Part shown: positions 37,001 through 45,700 of the stretch, in pieces
How positions within the stretch are numbered: the stretch's first letter is position 1
How the letters are laid out: each line of letters begins with the position of its first letter
Notes under the pieces: generated by a model
The model's input: only the letters and a program-made list of their open reading frames with translations
The model's database searches: none
What the model was told of the DNA's origin: nothing
Made by a program: the position numbers and the translations under genes
NCBI RefSeq assembly: GCF_947495845.1
Contig: NZ_CANMAO010000009.1
Span: 1 to 64,000 of the forward strand
Origin: an uncultured Endozoicomonas sp.
GTDB lineage: Bacteria > Pseudomonadota > Gammaproteobacteria > Pseudomonadales > Endozoicomonadaceae
Length of the DNA stretch: 64,000 nucleotides
Direction: 5' to 3'

Positions 37001-37326
37001 AGTTGTAACATGGCCTGAATCAACGTGACCATCTTGTCTTGACTGTTCTCGTCAGACTTTTGTCCGGCAGGCTTTGATTCGGCAGAGCTCTCCTGCAGGT
37101 TTTCCAGTAGCAATAATATTTCACTGGTTAACAGGCGAGCACTTTGCTGTTTCAGCACTTTAAGTGTGCTGTGAACCTGCTGGATTTTTGCACGACAGCC
37201 GGCAAGGGAGGATTGATCCTCCATGGCTTCGGCATAGGTCTCAAGATCCTGACGGGCTTCAGTGAGGGTTGTGTCAATTTCACTGATAACCCAGTCCAGA
37301 CCTAAATATTCACGCTGTTCGACCAT
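31042..37326 (-). CDS. chpA: ChpA: multi-HPt hybrid CheA-type kinase for type IV pilus control
   Basis: 2094 residues, shorter than the roughly 2470 of P. aeruginosa ChpA. An N-terminal HPt-like segment carries His52 (QQVHSTLK). Three canonical HPt domains have HTLKGS/G motifs with His813, His992 and His1330, separated by acidic and Pro/Ala-rich linkers. The CheA core follows: dimerisation helices, N box LRNAIGHGIENA, G1 SDDGRGID, G2 SGRGVGLDVV, and a CheW-like domain. A C-terminal receiver has the phospho-acceptor Asp2022 in LLDIEMPRMDG. It phosphorylates PilG and PilH to govern pilus extension, retraction and surface signalling. Shadow frames on the plus strand are not genes. Confidence 0.95.
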   Translation of the reverse strand: MVEQREYLGLDWVISEIDTTLTEARQDLETYAEAMEDQSSLAGCRAKIQQVHSTLKVLKQQSARLLTSEILLLLENLQESSAESKPAGQKSDENSQDKMVTLIQAMLQLPDYLVQISRTGRDNPRLFQKLLSDMRQLRGESALSDLDFFSPTIVIANEPIADEQLAKIQAGGFTPLVRKMRQKYQLSLAGVLRGSQQEQQLVIIGKIFAKMQNLCWDSPLSPLWDAATGLAEGLREGAIAADNHAISILRKMDNELKLLTGDDIRRINTTPDEELLRHILYRVGKAESNNALLLSLKHRYGLDKALEQNQADEKLTNFQATAPVVSAIKEELANVKDALDLYILNPETNRERLQEHMPVCQQITDTLRMLGLDKLQSTMQKESESLHLILTTEQPNPAEINNSLIDIAARLLEVETGLNQFMSYRPTVTGDGSESSQMSDIHQTVIHEARETLEQAKGTLVDYLGSNENKEFLTKLIPMLKSIQGSLAIIPLPRVADLMGRCSNYIKNQWLEITAKPELDELEALADALSSVEYYLEQLTTGVSNFTEKTLDITQQSIEKLEARTPAPSIPENKPAPTTKPVGEKVNPFASHLLSDEEKKEQQAAQPTDTNDHVLEFNYEKPVTKEQVQVVESSQSDDGYNLSIDFSPTISSATPEPEKVEAQNTVDDANLSIDFKLDSAKAETAEQTLEETKENDEALFTDFASDDLTFEIETSESAQNSPEPILDDQILSLDDMEFDESEFEADPIGPEIEASLALSDNVLDFTLDDEEDLGEIFVEEATEVQELLTEQYAIWRKDRDDVRSRTEVRRAFHTLKGSGRMIGAEVIGELGWSIESMLNQLIDGKINISDGMIQLIDDVIVMLPELVQDFASQNQQLTPEVLVCMEKADALAKGLSFVVEQEEPESDAQDDPAVLFGEVVPAVEGISIAEEIQPGSNEGTNEESDEEYDQQLLEIFDNEARSHLAVVKDFIERFYQLGDSIQISDTVQRALHTLKGSAYMADITPLADLIAAIERTVKEFRAHLVPADSQIISMLEQGIDLIEDALVQLHGGAKPVELKVDNYLNWIAALHSQLLSNSLQDDSSHDAPATIVTQQGQQASLFLSNDLDLLLDANTFLKGWVNGIPKEELERFKFELRVLTANATEASLATMAELCDVLLDVCTYLETRESSLPELLLMPFMDGFEALVEMMNQVASQQTPESPQAVFADLRKALALLLNEQQALQSIEASPAPVEPVIPDIVIEELDDSAVEEIVITAPANNKPTEITPKPSPATPATATAQLDEYELELRQNFIEEAFELLEDSAQALEVWLDAPDDLHPVHELQRSLHTLKGGARMAELYELGDLCHALEDIYEVITTGRCTSDRAPLALIQKTHDTIESSLKNLSTGMALPSTANMLEELQSWKQRLISGDTAPEVEVLPDYLASPESVQSLASAITPAQFAEVAERAEITPVQISTETANPLEPVSTIKVATQNTPASEGVALQTAPSEMIRVPSDLLETLINLAGESSISRSRIEQQTADTARTLDEMNRTILRVREQLKRLDIETQTQIMSRHQGDLGENPDFDPLEMDQYSELSQLSHALVESASDLVDLREAMQEKTKDMEGLLAQQSRTQIELQEKLMKARMVSFSRLVPRLRKIVRQVSDELGKPVELMVGNAEGEMDRTMLERVLAPLEHMLRNAIGHGIENAIEDRQRLGKPDIGQISISIRRDGSDVVIELSDDGRGIDVEAVKAKAIEQGLISKSAQLSDQEALELIMRSGFSTASSITHISGRGVGLDVVNSSVRQLGGSIQVKSETGEGTHFSLRLPFTLSINRALMVEVGGSLYALPMHAIDGISMMSSDILTDCYHNNSPLVYGNGTEHKLIYMGALLGTSIPKISEGQCPVVLVQRGNDNVAVHVDAIIGSREIITKSLGLQFSGLAGVNGATILGDGRVVVILDPAALYRRRLLSHIKATIKDEAEKSEKVAKVLIVDDSVTVRKVTSRLLTRQGYEVSSARDGVEALAMLAEQKPDIMLLDIEMPRMDGFEVASSVRNDPELNDLPIIMITSRTGEKHRTRAMSLGVNEYIGKPFQEGPLLKAIKTLIMTETA

Positions 37327-37414
37327 GCCAGGCCCCCGTAATCAAACACCCCTGAATGGCGGGCATCATGCTTAAGTTCATGCGTTCAGTTTCTTACAGC
37401 TCCGATCCTGAAGA

Positions 37415-39484
37415 TCAGGCATCCGTGGTTTCAGGCAGTTTGAAGCCGGCGACGGACTGACGCATGGTCACCGCCATGTCTGCCAGCTGACCTACGGATT
37501 GCGCCGCAGCCTTGGTACCAGTCGATGTTTGAACCGAGATATCCCGGATTGCCACCATGCGGGAAGAAATCTGAGAAGCAGATTGAGACTGAATTTTTGC
37601 CGTTTCGGAGATGTTCCGGATCAGGCCTGCAAGGCTGTTGGATACTGTCTCGATTTCTTCCAGAGCAACACCCGCATCCTGTGCCAGTCGTGCACCTTGT
37701 ACCACTTCAGAAGTGGTGTGTTCCATAGAGATAACGGCTTCGTGGGTATCTGTCTGGATCGCAGATACCAGTCCTTCTACCTGTTTGGTCGCGGCAGAAA
37801 CCCGTTCCGCAAGACGCTGTACCTCATCCGCTACCACGGCGAAGCCTCGTCCTGCTTCACCAGCCATGGAAGCCTGAATGGCCGCGTTTAGAGACAGGAT
37901 GTTGGTTTGGTCCGCGATCTCGTTGATCAGGGAGATGATGTCACCGATTTCCTGAGAAGATTCACCAAGGCGCTTCAGACGCTTCGAAGTATCCTGAATC
38001 TGCTCACGGATGGTGGTCATACCATCAATGGTGTTACGTACGACCAAACCACCATTGGCAGCGATCTGTACCGAACGTTCTGCTACATCTGCAGAGTCGG
38101 AGGCTTCGCCGGATACCCGGTCGATGGATTCCGCCATTTCGTTTACAGATTGTGTGGTCGAACCGATTTCCTGGGCCTGATGGTCAGATGCTTGTGCCAG
38201 CAAACGGGCGGTTGCCTGTGTTTCCTGAGCGGCGGCGTCTACCTGTACAGCTGTTTGGTTGATGGTGTTAACCAGAGCTCGCAGCTGCTCGATGGAGAAG
38301 TTAATAGAGTCAGCGATGGCGCCGGTAAAGTCTTCGGTTACCTCGGCTTTCACGGTCAAGTCACCGTCTGCCAGGTCGGCCATTTCGTCCAGCAATCGCA
38401 GGATCGCTTTCTGGTTTGCGCTGTTCTGTGCTTCCGTTGCGTCACTCTGGGCTTTGGTTTCTTCCAGACGACGACGGGTGTCCATAATGATGGACATGGC
38501 AGTGGAGAGTACAAACAGCAAGGAAAGACCACCAGACAAGAGGATGATCATTTCCAGTGTTCTTTGTTCTACAGTAGAAACGGACAGAGTTTCAGCCAGA
38601 GCGGAAGTTTGCTCCAGCAGTTCCAGGGAGTCGGTAAAGATGGTGTCGGATGCGGCACGTACCTGGAACAGTTCTGGAGAGGTTTCCAGAATTTCGTCCA
38701 CACTACCGTCAACGAATTCGAACAGGTCGGCAATTTCCAGCAAGCGGTCGATCGCTTCGTTATCTGTCACCTGACTGATACGCATGGCGACGTTACCTTC
38801 GATCATACCGTCCAGTACCCGACCAAACAGCTTGGCGTCACGGCCGAAGCTGTCTGCTGCCATGATGGAATCTTCACCACCTTCCAGTACCTTGGCAACG
38901 CTTCGAATAATACGTTCTGCCAGCCATGGCTGTCTTTGCGCCATGGAGATCTGATCAGATGGAGCGCCATTTTCCAGCAGGATTTCTACGATCTCATCGT
39001 ATTCAATCTGTAGCTGTGGGATGGTTTCACCCAAGGTGTTCGCTACGTCGTGGAGAGACAGTACTGTGTCTTGTGCTGTCAGAATGTTCTGCGCCTCAGA
39101 TTGCATCTCCATCCAGGAACTGTTCAGGGCGTTGATCTGTCGGGCAGCTTCAGAGTCAGAGGTTTCTACGAAAGGCAGGGCAGAAAGCTTTGCATTATTC
39201 AACTCGCCGATGTACTGGCCAAACATGTTGGTAGCGTCTTTCAGCAGGGGGAACGCTTCTTCTTTACCAGAAGCCGCTTCCGAAGCGTTCTTTGCAATCT
39301 GCTGAGAAAGTACCCGGAGCTCGCCCGCACTGGTTGCGTGGGTCAGGAGCAGCTGAGACTGCTGGTCATTGTAGAAAAACGCGCCTGTCATGACCGACAG
39401 GGACAGAACCAGCATTGTAATCGATACAATGGTGCCTCTGTTCGCCTTGCTTCCCTGTCCCCTGTTCGCTGGATTGCCTTTCAT
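37415..39484 (-). CDS. pilJ: PilJ chemoreceptor of the type IV pilus system
   Basis: 689 residues; P. aeruginosa PilJ has 682. A first membrane helix is at about 18-38 (IVSITMLVLSLSVMTGAFFY). A periplasmic PilJ-type sensor region follows with ELRVLSQQIAKNA, then a second membrane helix at about 308-332, a HAMP-like region (MADLADGDLTVKAEV), and a methyl-accepting domain with the conserved tip EIADQTNILSLNAAIQA and GRGFAVVADEVQRLAER. GGGGAA precedes the ATG. It feeds ChpA through PilI. There is no PilK-type methyltransferase gene after it, unlike in Pseudomonas. Confidence 0.94.
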   Translation of the reverse strand: MKGNPANRGQGSKANRGTIVSITMLVLSLSVMTGAFFYNDQQSQLLLTHATSAGELRVLSQQIAKNASEAASGKEEAFPLLKDATNMFGQYIGELNNAKLSALPFVETSDSEAARQINALNSSWMEMQSEAQNILTAQDTVLSLHDVANTLGETIPQLQIEYDEIVEILLENGAPSDQISMAQRQPWLAERIIRSVAKVLEGGEDSIMAADSFGRDAKLFGRVLDGMIEGNVAMRISQVTDNEAIDRLLEIADLFEFVDGSVDEILETSPELFQVRAASDTIFTDSLELLEQTSALAETLSVSTVEQRTLEMIILLSGGLSLLFVLSTAMSIIMDTRRRLEETKAQSDATEAQNSANQKAILRLLDEMADLADGDLTVKAEVTEDFTGAIADSINFSIEQLRALVNTINQTAVQVDAAAQETQATARLLAQASDHQAQEIGSTTQSVNEMAESIDRVSGEASDSADVAERSVQIAANGGLVVRNTIDGMTTIREQIQDTSKRLKRLGESSQEIGDIISLINEIADQTNILSLNAAIQASMAGEAGRGFAVVADEVQRLAERVSAATKQVEGLVSAIQTDTHEAVISMEHTTSEVVQGARLAQDAGVALEEIETVSNSLAGLIRNISETAKIQSQSASQISSRMVAIRDISVQTSTGTKAAAQSVGQLADMAVTMRQSVAGFKLPETTDA

Positions 39485-39524
39485 GCTTTATTCCCCGATT
39501 TCTAATCTGAAATCAAAATCCTGT

Positions 39525-40097
39525 TTATTCGCTGGCTGCCTTGAGAAAACGCTCACTGGTCATGAGCCCTTCAATACTGAATACAACGTAGTGGTGATCT
39601 TTCTGGTATGAACCCCGGGTGTAGGGGTGAACACTGGTCGGTAGCGATGAGGGTATTTCATCCGAGAAGGTGTTGGCTGAAAACTGCATCATTCCCTGAA
39701 CTTCATCAACAATCAGACCAACGGACATGTCTTTTTTCTCGATAACCAGGATTCGGTTACTGGCTTCTGGTTTGGCCTGCCGTTGCGTTTCAATATTTAG
39801 CAAGCTGTCATCATTGCTCAAAAAATCAGTCAGACTGATGATCGGGATCAAACGTCCTCTGACGTTAGCAATGCCTTTGACCCAGCCATGAACGCCCGGT
39901 AATGGTGTTGTCTGGGGAACCAGAAGGATTTCAGTAACACTGCCCAATTGCACGACGTATTGTTGCTTGTGCAGCAAAAACGAGATGCCCTGCCAGTAAC
40001 TGAGCTCAGACTGTTCAGCAGGCATGGGTGCAGCATACAGGGAAGCACATTGTTCCAGTGCTTCCAGATAGTCGAATGGATGAGTGGAGCTGCTCAT
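39525..40097 (-). CDS. pilI: PilI: CheW-like adaptor
   Basis: 190 residues; P. aeruginosa PilI has about 178. The CheW fold shows GISFLLHKQQYVVQLGSVTEI, PGVHGWVKGIANVRGRLIPI and MSVGLIVDEVQGM, the usual adaptor hallmarks. It links PilJ to ChpA. AAGGAA lies six bases upstream of the ATG. It lies between pilH and pilJ in the conserved order. Confidence 0.92.
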   Translation of the reverse strand: MSSSTHPFDYLEALEQCASLYAAPMPAEQSELSYWQGISFLLHKQQYVVQLGSVTEILLVPQTTPLPGVHGWVKGIANVRGRLIPIISLTDFLSNDDSLLNIETQRQAKPEASNRILVIEKKDMSVGLIVDEVQGMMQFSANTFSDEIPSSLPTSVHPYTRGSYQKDHHYVVFSIEGLMTSERFLKAASE

Positions 40098-40189
40098 TCT
40101 ATTCCTTTATTTCTGGTTAACCCCTACTGGATCACAACAGAAAGGTTATCTTCAATAGGAAGTTCAACAAAAAACCAGACTCTGCTTTA

Positions 40190-40564
40190 TCAGGCAGCAA
40201 CGTCACTCAGCACTTCGTTGAGGGTTTCCAGAAGGATATTTTCCTTAATGGGCTTGGTTAGATAGTTCTTGGCGCCTTGACGCATTCCCCAAACACGATC
40301 AGTTTCCTGATCTTTGGTGGTCACGATGATGACCGGGATGTGGCCTGTAGAAGCATCTTTTGACAGTTGGCGAGTTGCCTGGAAACCATTAAGGCCTGGC
40401 ATGACGATGTCCATCAGTACAGCATCAGGCTGTTCTTCGCGGCACAAAGCCACACCATCAGCGCCGTTATCAGCAGTCAGAACGGTATGACCATGTTTTT
40501 CCAGCATGGCGCTCAGCTGATACAGTTCAGTCGGTGAGTCGTCGACAATCAGAATTTTCGCCAT
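40190..40564 (-). CDS. pilH: PilH: single-domain response regulator
   Basis: 124 residues, one receiver domain only. It shows ILIVDDSPTEL (acidic pocket), the phospho-acceptor Asp in VLMDIVMPGLNGFQ, TTKDQETDRVWG and the Lys in YLTKPI. In Pseudomonas, PilH acts with PilG downstream of ChpA and favours pilus retraction or acts as a phosphate sink. AGGGGG precedes the ATG. Its neighbours are pilG and pilI. Confidence 0.93.
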   Translation of the reverse strand: MAKILIVDDSPTELYQLSAMLEKHGHTVLTADNGADGVALCREEQPDAVLMDIVMPGLNGFQATRQLSKDASTGHIPVIIVTTKDQETDRVWGMRQGAKNYLTKPIKENILLETLNEVLSDVAA

Positions 40565-40668
40565 AAGTCCCCCTAGTAAAAACAGCCTTTTATTGTTGGA
40601 AGGCCATCATCAGGCAAATGAATCGTTAAAACGTATGTAGGCTAATGCTGCCCACTCTTTATTCGATG

Positions 40669-41067
40669 TTATACCGCCAGAGCGTAATCTGGGCAGTGGT
40701 CTCGAATCGTACCAAACAGTTCATCACGACTGAAAGGTTTGGTTAAATAATAATCAGACCCAGAGATTCGACCACGAGCTCGGTCAAACAGACCATCCTT
40801 GCTGGAGAGCATGATAACAGGAATTCGTTGGTAGGCACTGTTGTTCTTGATCAATGCACAAGTCTGATAACCGTCCAGACGAGGCATCATAATATCAACA
40901 AAAATGATATCCGGCTCAGACTCGGCAATTTTTGCCAGAGCATCAAAACCGTCGGTTGCTGTCACTACCGCACAGCCCGCCTTGCTTAACAGAGTTTCAG
41001 CAGTACGACGTATTGTCTTGCTGTCATCAATAATCATGACCTTGAGGTCTTTTTCGCTGCCTTGCAT
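40669..41067 (-). CDS. pilG: PilG: single-domain response regulator
   Basis: 132 residues from the ATG at 41067 (MQGSEKDLKVMIIDDS); an in-frame upstream start at 41088 adds seven unconserved residues. The receiver hallmarks are IIDDSKTIRRTAETLLSK, Asp in FVDIMMPRLDGYQTCAL and Lys in YLTKPFS. It is nearly collinear with P. aeruginosa PilG, the extension-promoting regulator and activator of the cAMP response. GGGGG lies six bases before the chosen start. It is the first gene of the minus-strand cluster; gshB, its usual neighbour in Pseudomonas, is not here. Confidence 0.94.
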   Translation of the reverse strand: MQGSEKDLKVMIIDDSKTIRRTAETLLSKAGCAVVTATDGFDALAKIAESEPDIIFVDIMMPRLDGYQTCALIKNNSAYQRIPVIMLSSKDGLFDRARGRISGSDYYLTKPFSRDELFGTIRDHCPDYALAV

Positions 41068-41323
41068 GTTTTGCCCCCGATGCCCCACACAAGCACCAAA
41101 ACTTTTTACTGTCGCTTTTTGATTTTCTCGATCCGTTCTCAGTTTGTTATTTAAGTACCATCAATCCAGATCGTTAGTTCTGCATTTTTATCACAAGTGG
41201 GCGGGTGCTGACTAGAAGTCACGCACTCAGGAAAGGTCGATTTTGAGTATTACTTAAAGTCCTGCGCCTCGGTGGCGATGTAATTTCATAATAAATTTTG
41301 TCAGGAATGATACAGGGAACCTT

Positions 41324-42652
41324 ATGAGCCGCTTTCCCTTTTTGGTGTGTAGCCTTGCTTTAGGCTTGATACTCTGGAACTCACAGGCTTCTGCGGAAGC
41401 ATTGGAGGAAGTGCTAACCAAAGCGCTGTTATCCCACCCGGAGGTTAAAGTAGCCGTTAACCGTCTCAGAGCTGAAGAGAAAACCATTGGTGCTGCCAGA
41501 GCTGATTATTTCCCATCGTTGGATATATCTGCAGGGTACGGTAAACAGCGGAAAGATCTATCAGATGAAAGTCAGAATGATGAAGTGGATGGTATTAAGT
41601 TCACGAAACAGGAGGCAGCGATCTCCATAAAGCAAAGTCTTTTTGCCGGGTTTAATACCAAAAATCGTGTTGCCGGTGCCAAAAAAAGTACGGAAGCTGA
41701 GCAGTGGCGTTTGGTGTCAACCCTTGAAGAGATTTCGCTGAAGATTACCTCGGTGTACTTGAGAGTGATGGAGCAGCGTGAGCTGGTTGAGCTGGCGAAA
41801 GATAATCTGGACATTCATAACGAGATTTATGCTCAGATTGAGCAGCGCGCCAAACAGGGCGTAGCAAGAAACTCAGATTTAATTCAGGTTGAAGGTCGCC
41901 TTGCAAGAGCTAATGCCAACTTGATTAATGCCTATAACAATTTATCGGATGCGGAAAGTGAATACCGTTCGCTCGTTGGACATAGCCCCGCTGAACTGGC
42001 TTTTCCAAGTTTTGAGCACTTAGAAATACCTGACGATATTGACGCGGTAATCCAACAAAGCGGCCAAGGCAACCCCAGTTTAAAAGCAGCTGACTCAGAT
42101 ATCGGTTCATTTGAGCATGCGTTCGAATCACGGAAGAGCGCCTATTTACCCTCATTGAATATAGAGCTTGATAAGAGCTGGAAAAAAGACGCCGATGGCC
42201 AACCAGGTTCGAACGTCGATACTCAAGTGATGCTGCGGTTTCGGTACAATTTATTCAGTGGTGGTGGTGATAAAGCCCGGTTAATGGAAAGTGCCTATCA
42301 GGTGGAAGAACGCCATTCCCAGAAAGACCGGGTCATGCGAGATCTTGAAGAGCGCGTTCGTATTGCGTGGGCTGCTTACAAGTTTGCCGGCGAACAGCGG
42401 GTATATTTGTTAGCCCATGAAAAGGCGAGCCGGGAAACGGTTATCGCTTACAAAGGACAGTTTAATATTGGTAAGCGTACTCTGCTGGATTTGCTGGACA
42501 GTGAGAATGAACTTTTTCAGTCAAGTAATAGCCTGATATCGGCTATTTATCAGGAGACTCAGGCTCGCTATCGGATTTTGGCCTCTATGGGTTCATTGCT
42601 GGATAGCATGGGGTTTGTGCTTCCTGAGAGTTGGCAGGTTGGCGGCGAATAG
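41324..42652 (+). CDS. TolC-family outer-membrane channel
   Basis: 442 residues. It has a signal peptide (SLALGLILWNSQASA, cleavage near residue 24). Two OEP repeats follow, each with long coiled-coil helices, starting with EEVLTKALLSHPEVKVAVNRL and DYFPSLDISAGYG, and the second with YLPSLNIELDKSW and YNLFSGGGDKARL. Such proteins form the outer-membrane duct for type I secretion or tripartite efflux; the TolC/LapE-like pattern with NLFSGG favours protein secretion, but no ABC transporter or adaptor gene is adjacent. AGGGAA precedes the ATG. Divergent from pilG. Confidence 0.9.
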   Translation: MSRFPFLVCSLALGLILWNSQASAEALEEVLTKALLSHPEVKVAVNRLRAEEKTIGAARADYFPSLDISAGYGKQRKDLSDESQNDEVDGIKFTKQEAAISIKQSLFAGFNTKNRVAGAKKSTEAEQWRLVSTLEEISLKITSVYLRVMEQRELVELAKDNLDIHNEIYAQIEQRAKQGVARNSDLIQVEGRLARANANLINAYNNLSDAESEYRSLVGHSPAELAFPSFEHLEIPDDIDAVIQQSGQGNPSLKAADSDIGSFEHAFESRKSAYLPSLNIELDKSWKKDADGQPGSNVDTQVMLRFRYNLFSGGGDKARLMESAYQVEERHSQKDRVMRDLEERVRIAWAAYKFAGEQRVYLLAHEKASRETVIAYKGQFNIGKRTLLDLLDSENELFQSSNSLISAIYQETQARYRILASMGSLLDSMGFVLPESWQVGGE

Positions 42653-42734
42653 TCTTGGGGCTGAGCTGAGTAATAGAGTTTTTGTATGTTGTCAGTTGCT
42701 CAGCTCATGACTTTTTAATTTCGTCTATTAGCTA

Positions 42735-45700
42735 TTAACGTTCTCTTTTAGTATCAGGTTCTGTGCGTGGTCCTCGACTTTTTGCTCCTCTGCGTCTCTT
42801 GGATTTTGAAAGAAAGTCAAGATGTAAGTTAAGGTTATTGGCTTCTTTGATTAGGCTTTCTTTGGCCAGGCTCTCATTTTTAGCTTTTGATTCTTTTATT
42901 TGCGCCTTCCTTTCTTTGGTCTTTTCTTGTGTGGCTTTTATGTTTTCTTCTCTTGTTTTTTGTTCAATTTCAGATTTCATTAAAATCAAAATGTCTTCAA
43001 ATGATTTTAGCATCTTGAAGTCATATTCTTTCGGTTTTTTCTCCAAGTCTTTCAGTAGTTTTTCTTTTTTTGCTGGATTGAATAGTTTGATTAGTTCTTT
43101 ATAGTATTTGTTGATTGATACTATCTGTGCTTCTAAATTTTCGATAGATCTGTTGGCTCTAGTTATTAATTTTTTTGCTGTCTCTATGTTTGTGTTTTGG
43201 TCTTTACTGTCAACTATGCTGTTCAGCCTTTTTATTATTCCTGTAAGTTCTTTGATTCTTGTGGTTGTGCTTGAAAATTCTATTTCATAGGTTCCTTTTA
43301 TTAGGGGTAGGATTTCTGGTAATTTTAATAAATCTTTAATGCTGTCCTTTTCTTCTATTAGTTCTATTAAGTATCTGATGTATTTTTTTCCATTATCTGT
43401 TGCTGTTAATCCAGTCCTTGTTTCAAGCCCAGTTTTTACAGATTCAATGGTTATTAAGTTTTTTTGATATCTTTCAATTGATGTGGTTAATAGTCTTTGT
43501 GACATTGCGATAAATGTTTTTGAATCTGTTCTTTCTGCTATTGCCTGTAATACAGAGGAGAGTTTCATTGTGTTTTGTGTTACTTTATCATCAGTTGTTT
43601 TAATGTTTGCGTTTTCATGTATGTCTTTAATAAGCTGCATTCTGTCTTTTAGTTTCTGGTTTGAGTTTACCGCATACAGGAATTCTTCGTCTTCCGTTGG
43701 TGTGTAGCTTTCATTTATAGCTGTGTTGTAATCTTCCATGTCTTTGCTAGATAAGCTAAATAGTTGTAAAATCATGTCTGCTTTTTCATCATTCAATGAG
43801 TCTAAATCCAATTCTTCAGCTGCCGCTTCAATTTTTTCTAAAGTGAGACTTGCTTTTTGGAGTTTGCTAATTGCGATTGTTGCATTTTGAAGCTTTTGTG
43901 TGGCAATAATCGTGTTGGTTTTTTTGTCAACGCTGGTGTTAGGTTTGGCAGCTTTTGTTTTTTGATTGGCAAGGTCTAATGCTATTTCTGATATTTTTTC
44001 TATAATATCAGGGCTCAATATATCGGCACCAATATTTTTGATTTTTATCTGTTCTGCAAGCTGTGCATCATCTTTGGATGATTCATTTCCGGATGCTTTT
44101 GGTGGCGGTGGCGGTGGCGGTGGTGGAGGAGGTGGAGGTGGAGGTGGAGCTGGCTTAGAATCTTCATTGATCACATCTTGTTCTTCATCCTGTGTCAGTT
44201 CATCTATTGTTTGTGTTGATATGTTTCTGATTTCTACCTCTCTTTTTTCTAAATTGGAGTTCTTCTTTGTAAGTGTTTCTGTGGAAGAATTTTTATCAGA
44301 AAACTGCTCGTTATTGCTGGTTTCTAATCCGTCGGTCTTATTTTCCCCTTCCCCTTCCCCTTCCTCTTCGACTATCGTTGTTAAAGTCGAGCCGGTCCTG
44401 TTTTTTATTGATGGGGCAGGGTAGCGATTTTTTAAAGGAATAGGGGAAGGTTCAGAGACGTCGTTTGTCGCACCGAAAGGTGGAACCTGACCAGTAAGTC
44501 GATTCCAAGGTTGAGTGTTACCTGTTGCTCCAGTAACGGTATTGCCATTAGGGGCTTGATCAGTTAAATCAGAGCTACCTTTTATGTCAGAGAACGATGA
44601 GGAGCCCTGTTCGACAGGAATGCCTAATCGATTACTTGTTGCAGGTGTTAAATCAGTAGGGGAGGCCTCTGTAGTATTAGTAAATGGGGTGTTTCTATAC
44701 GCAACCCCATGCCCTGCGACCAAGGATGCTGAGCTATTATTAGCTCTATCGTTAGGCAATGTTGGTTGTGAATACATTGTCGTGCCAGCAGTGCTCTCTT
44801 TTCTGTCTTTATAACTGGGTAACTCTTTACGTCGATTTTTCCAGTTCTCTAATCCTGTAATATGCTCTTCATTCATGAAACTATTGGTTTTGGCTAAAGG
44901 TGGAGTTTCATCTAACGAAGTGTTACTTGAGTTTATGTTCTCGGGGGCAGAAGAGTTTGTATCCGTATAATAATCGTCATTAGGCTGATCGACATTGTAA
45001 CTAGCATCTGAGGTTTCACCACCATAGGATCTTAATAATGAATCATCCGAACTAGTGAGTGATGATAAGGGTGCATCTGCGTTAAAGCTTGCTACCGCAT
45101 TGAATTGCCCTGAAGGTGACTCGCCATCACTTTCAGGTTCTTTTATATCTACAACAGCATGGCCAGCTTCATTGTCTGGTAGAGTGTGTTTTTCCGTTTC
45201 TTCTGCTGTTTTATTTAAATTCGCTATGAAGGCAAGCTTTTGTTGTCGCCTTAAAGCTGTCCCAGATAGTTTACCCTTACTTTGTTCCATCTCTGCATTG
45301 AGGTACTCTGCTTGCTGTTCTTTAAATGTTTTGCGATCTGATGCTGGTACCTGTTCAGGTCTAGGAGCTCTGCTTCTTTTAGAGACTCTTGTTTTCCAGT
45401 TATTTTCATCTTCTGCGTTGACCAAGTGGTCAAAAGAGCTGGTGGCGTCACTCTTAAACGGTATCGTCTGTTCTGGTGGCGGAAAGGTCTTCGGCAGCCC
45501 TTCATCGGCAGGGTATCTACTGTCATTTTCGAAAACGTCTTCATCTTCAGTGTGATTCTTATCAGCCAGACTTGGAGGTATTGTTTGCGATACCTTTGCA
45601 GCTTTTATTGGGTCTAAGTGTGTTGTCAAAGAAACTAGTTGATCATCAGAACCTTCTGAAGCACTCAAGGAATATGTTTCAGAAGAGAACTCTGATGAAT

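Noticed and set aside
37907-39013. 368-codon plus-strand frame over pilJ
   Set aside because: Antisense shadow of the chemoreceptor; no recognisable domain.
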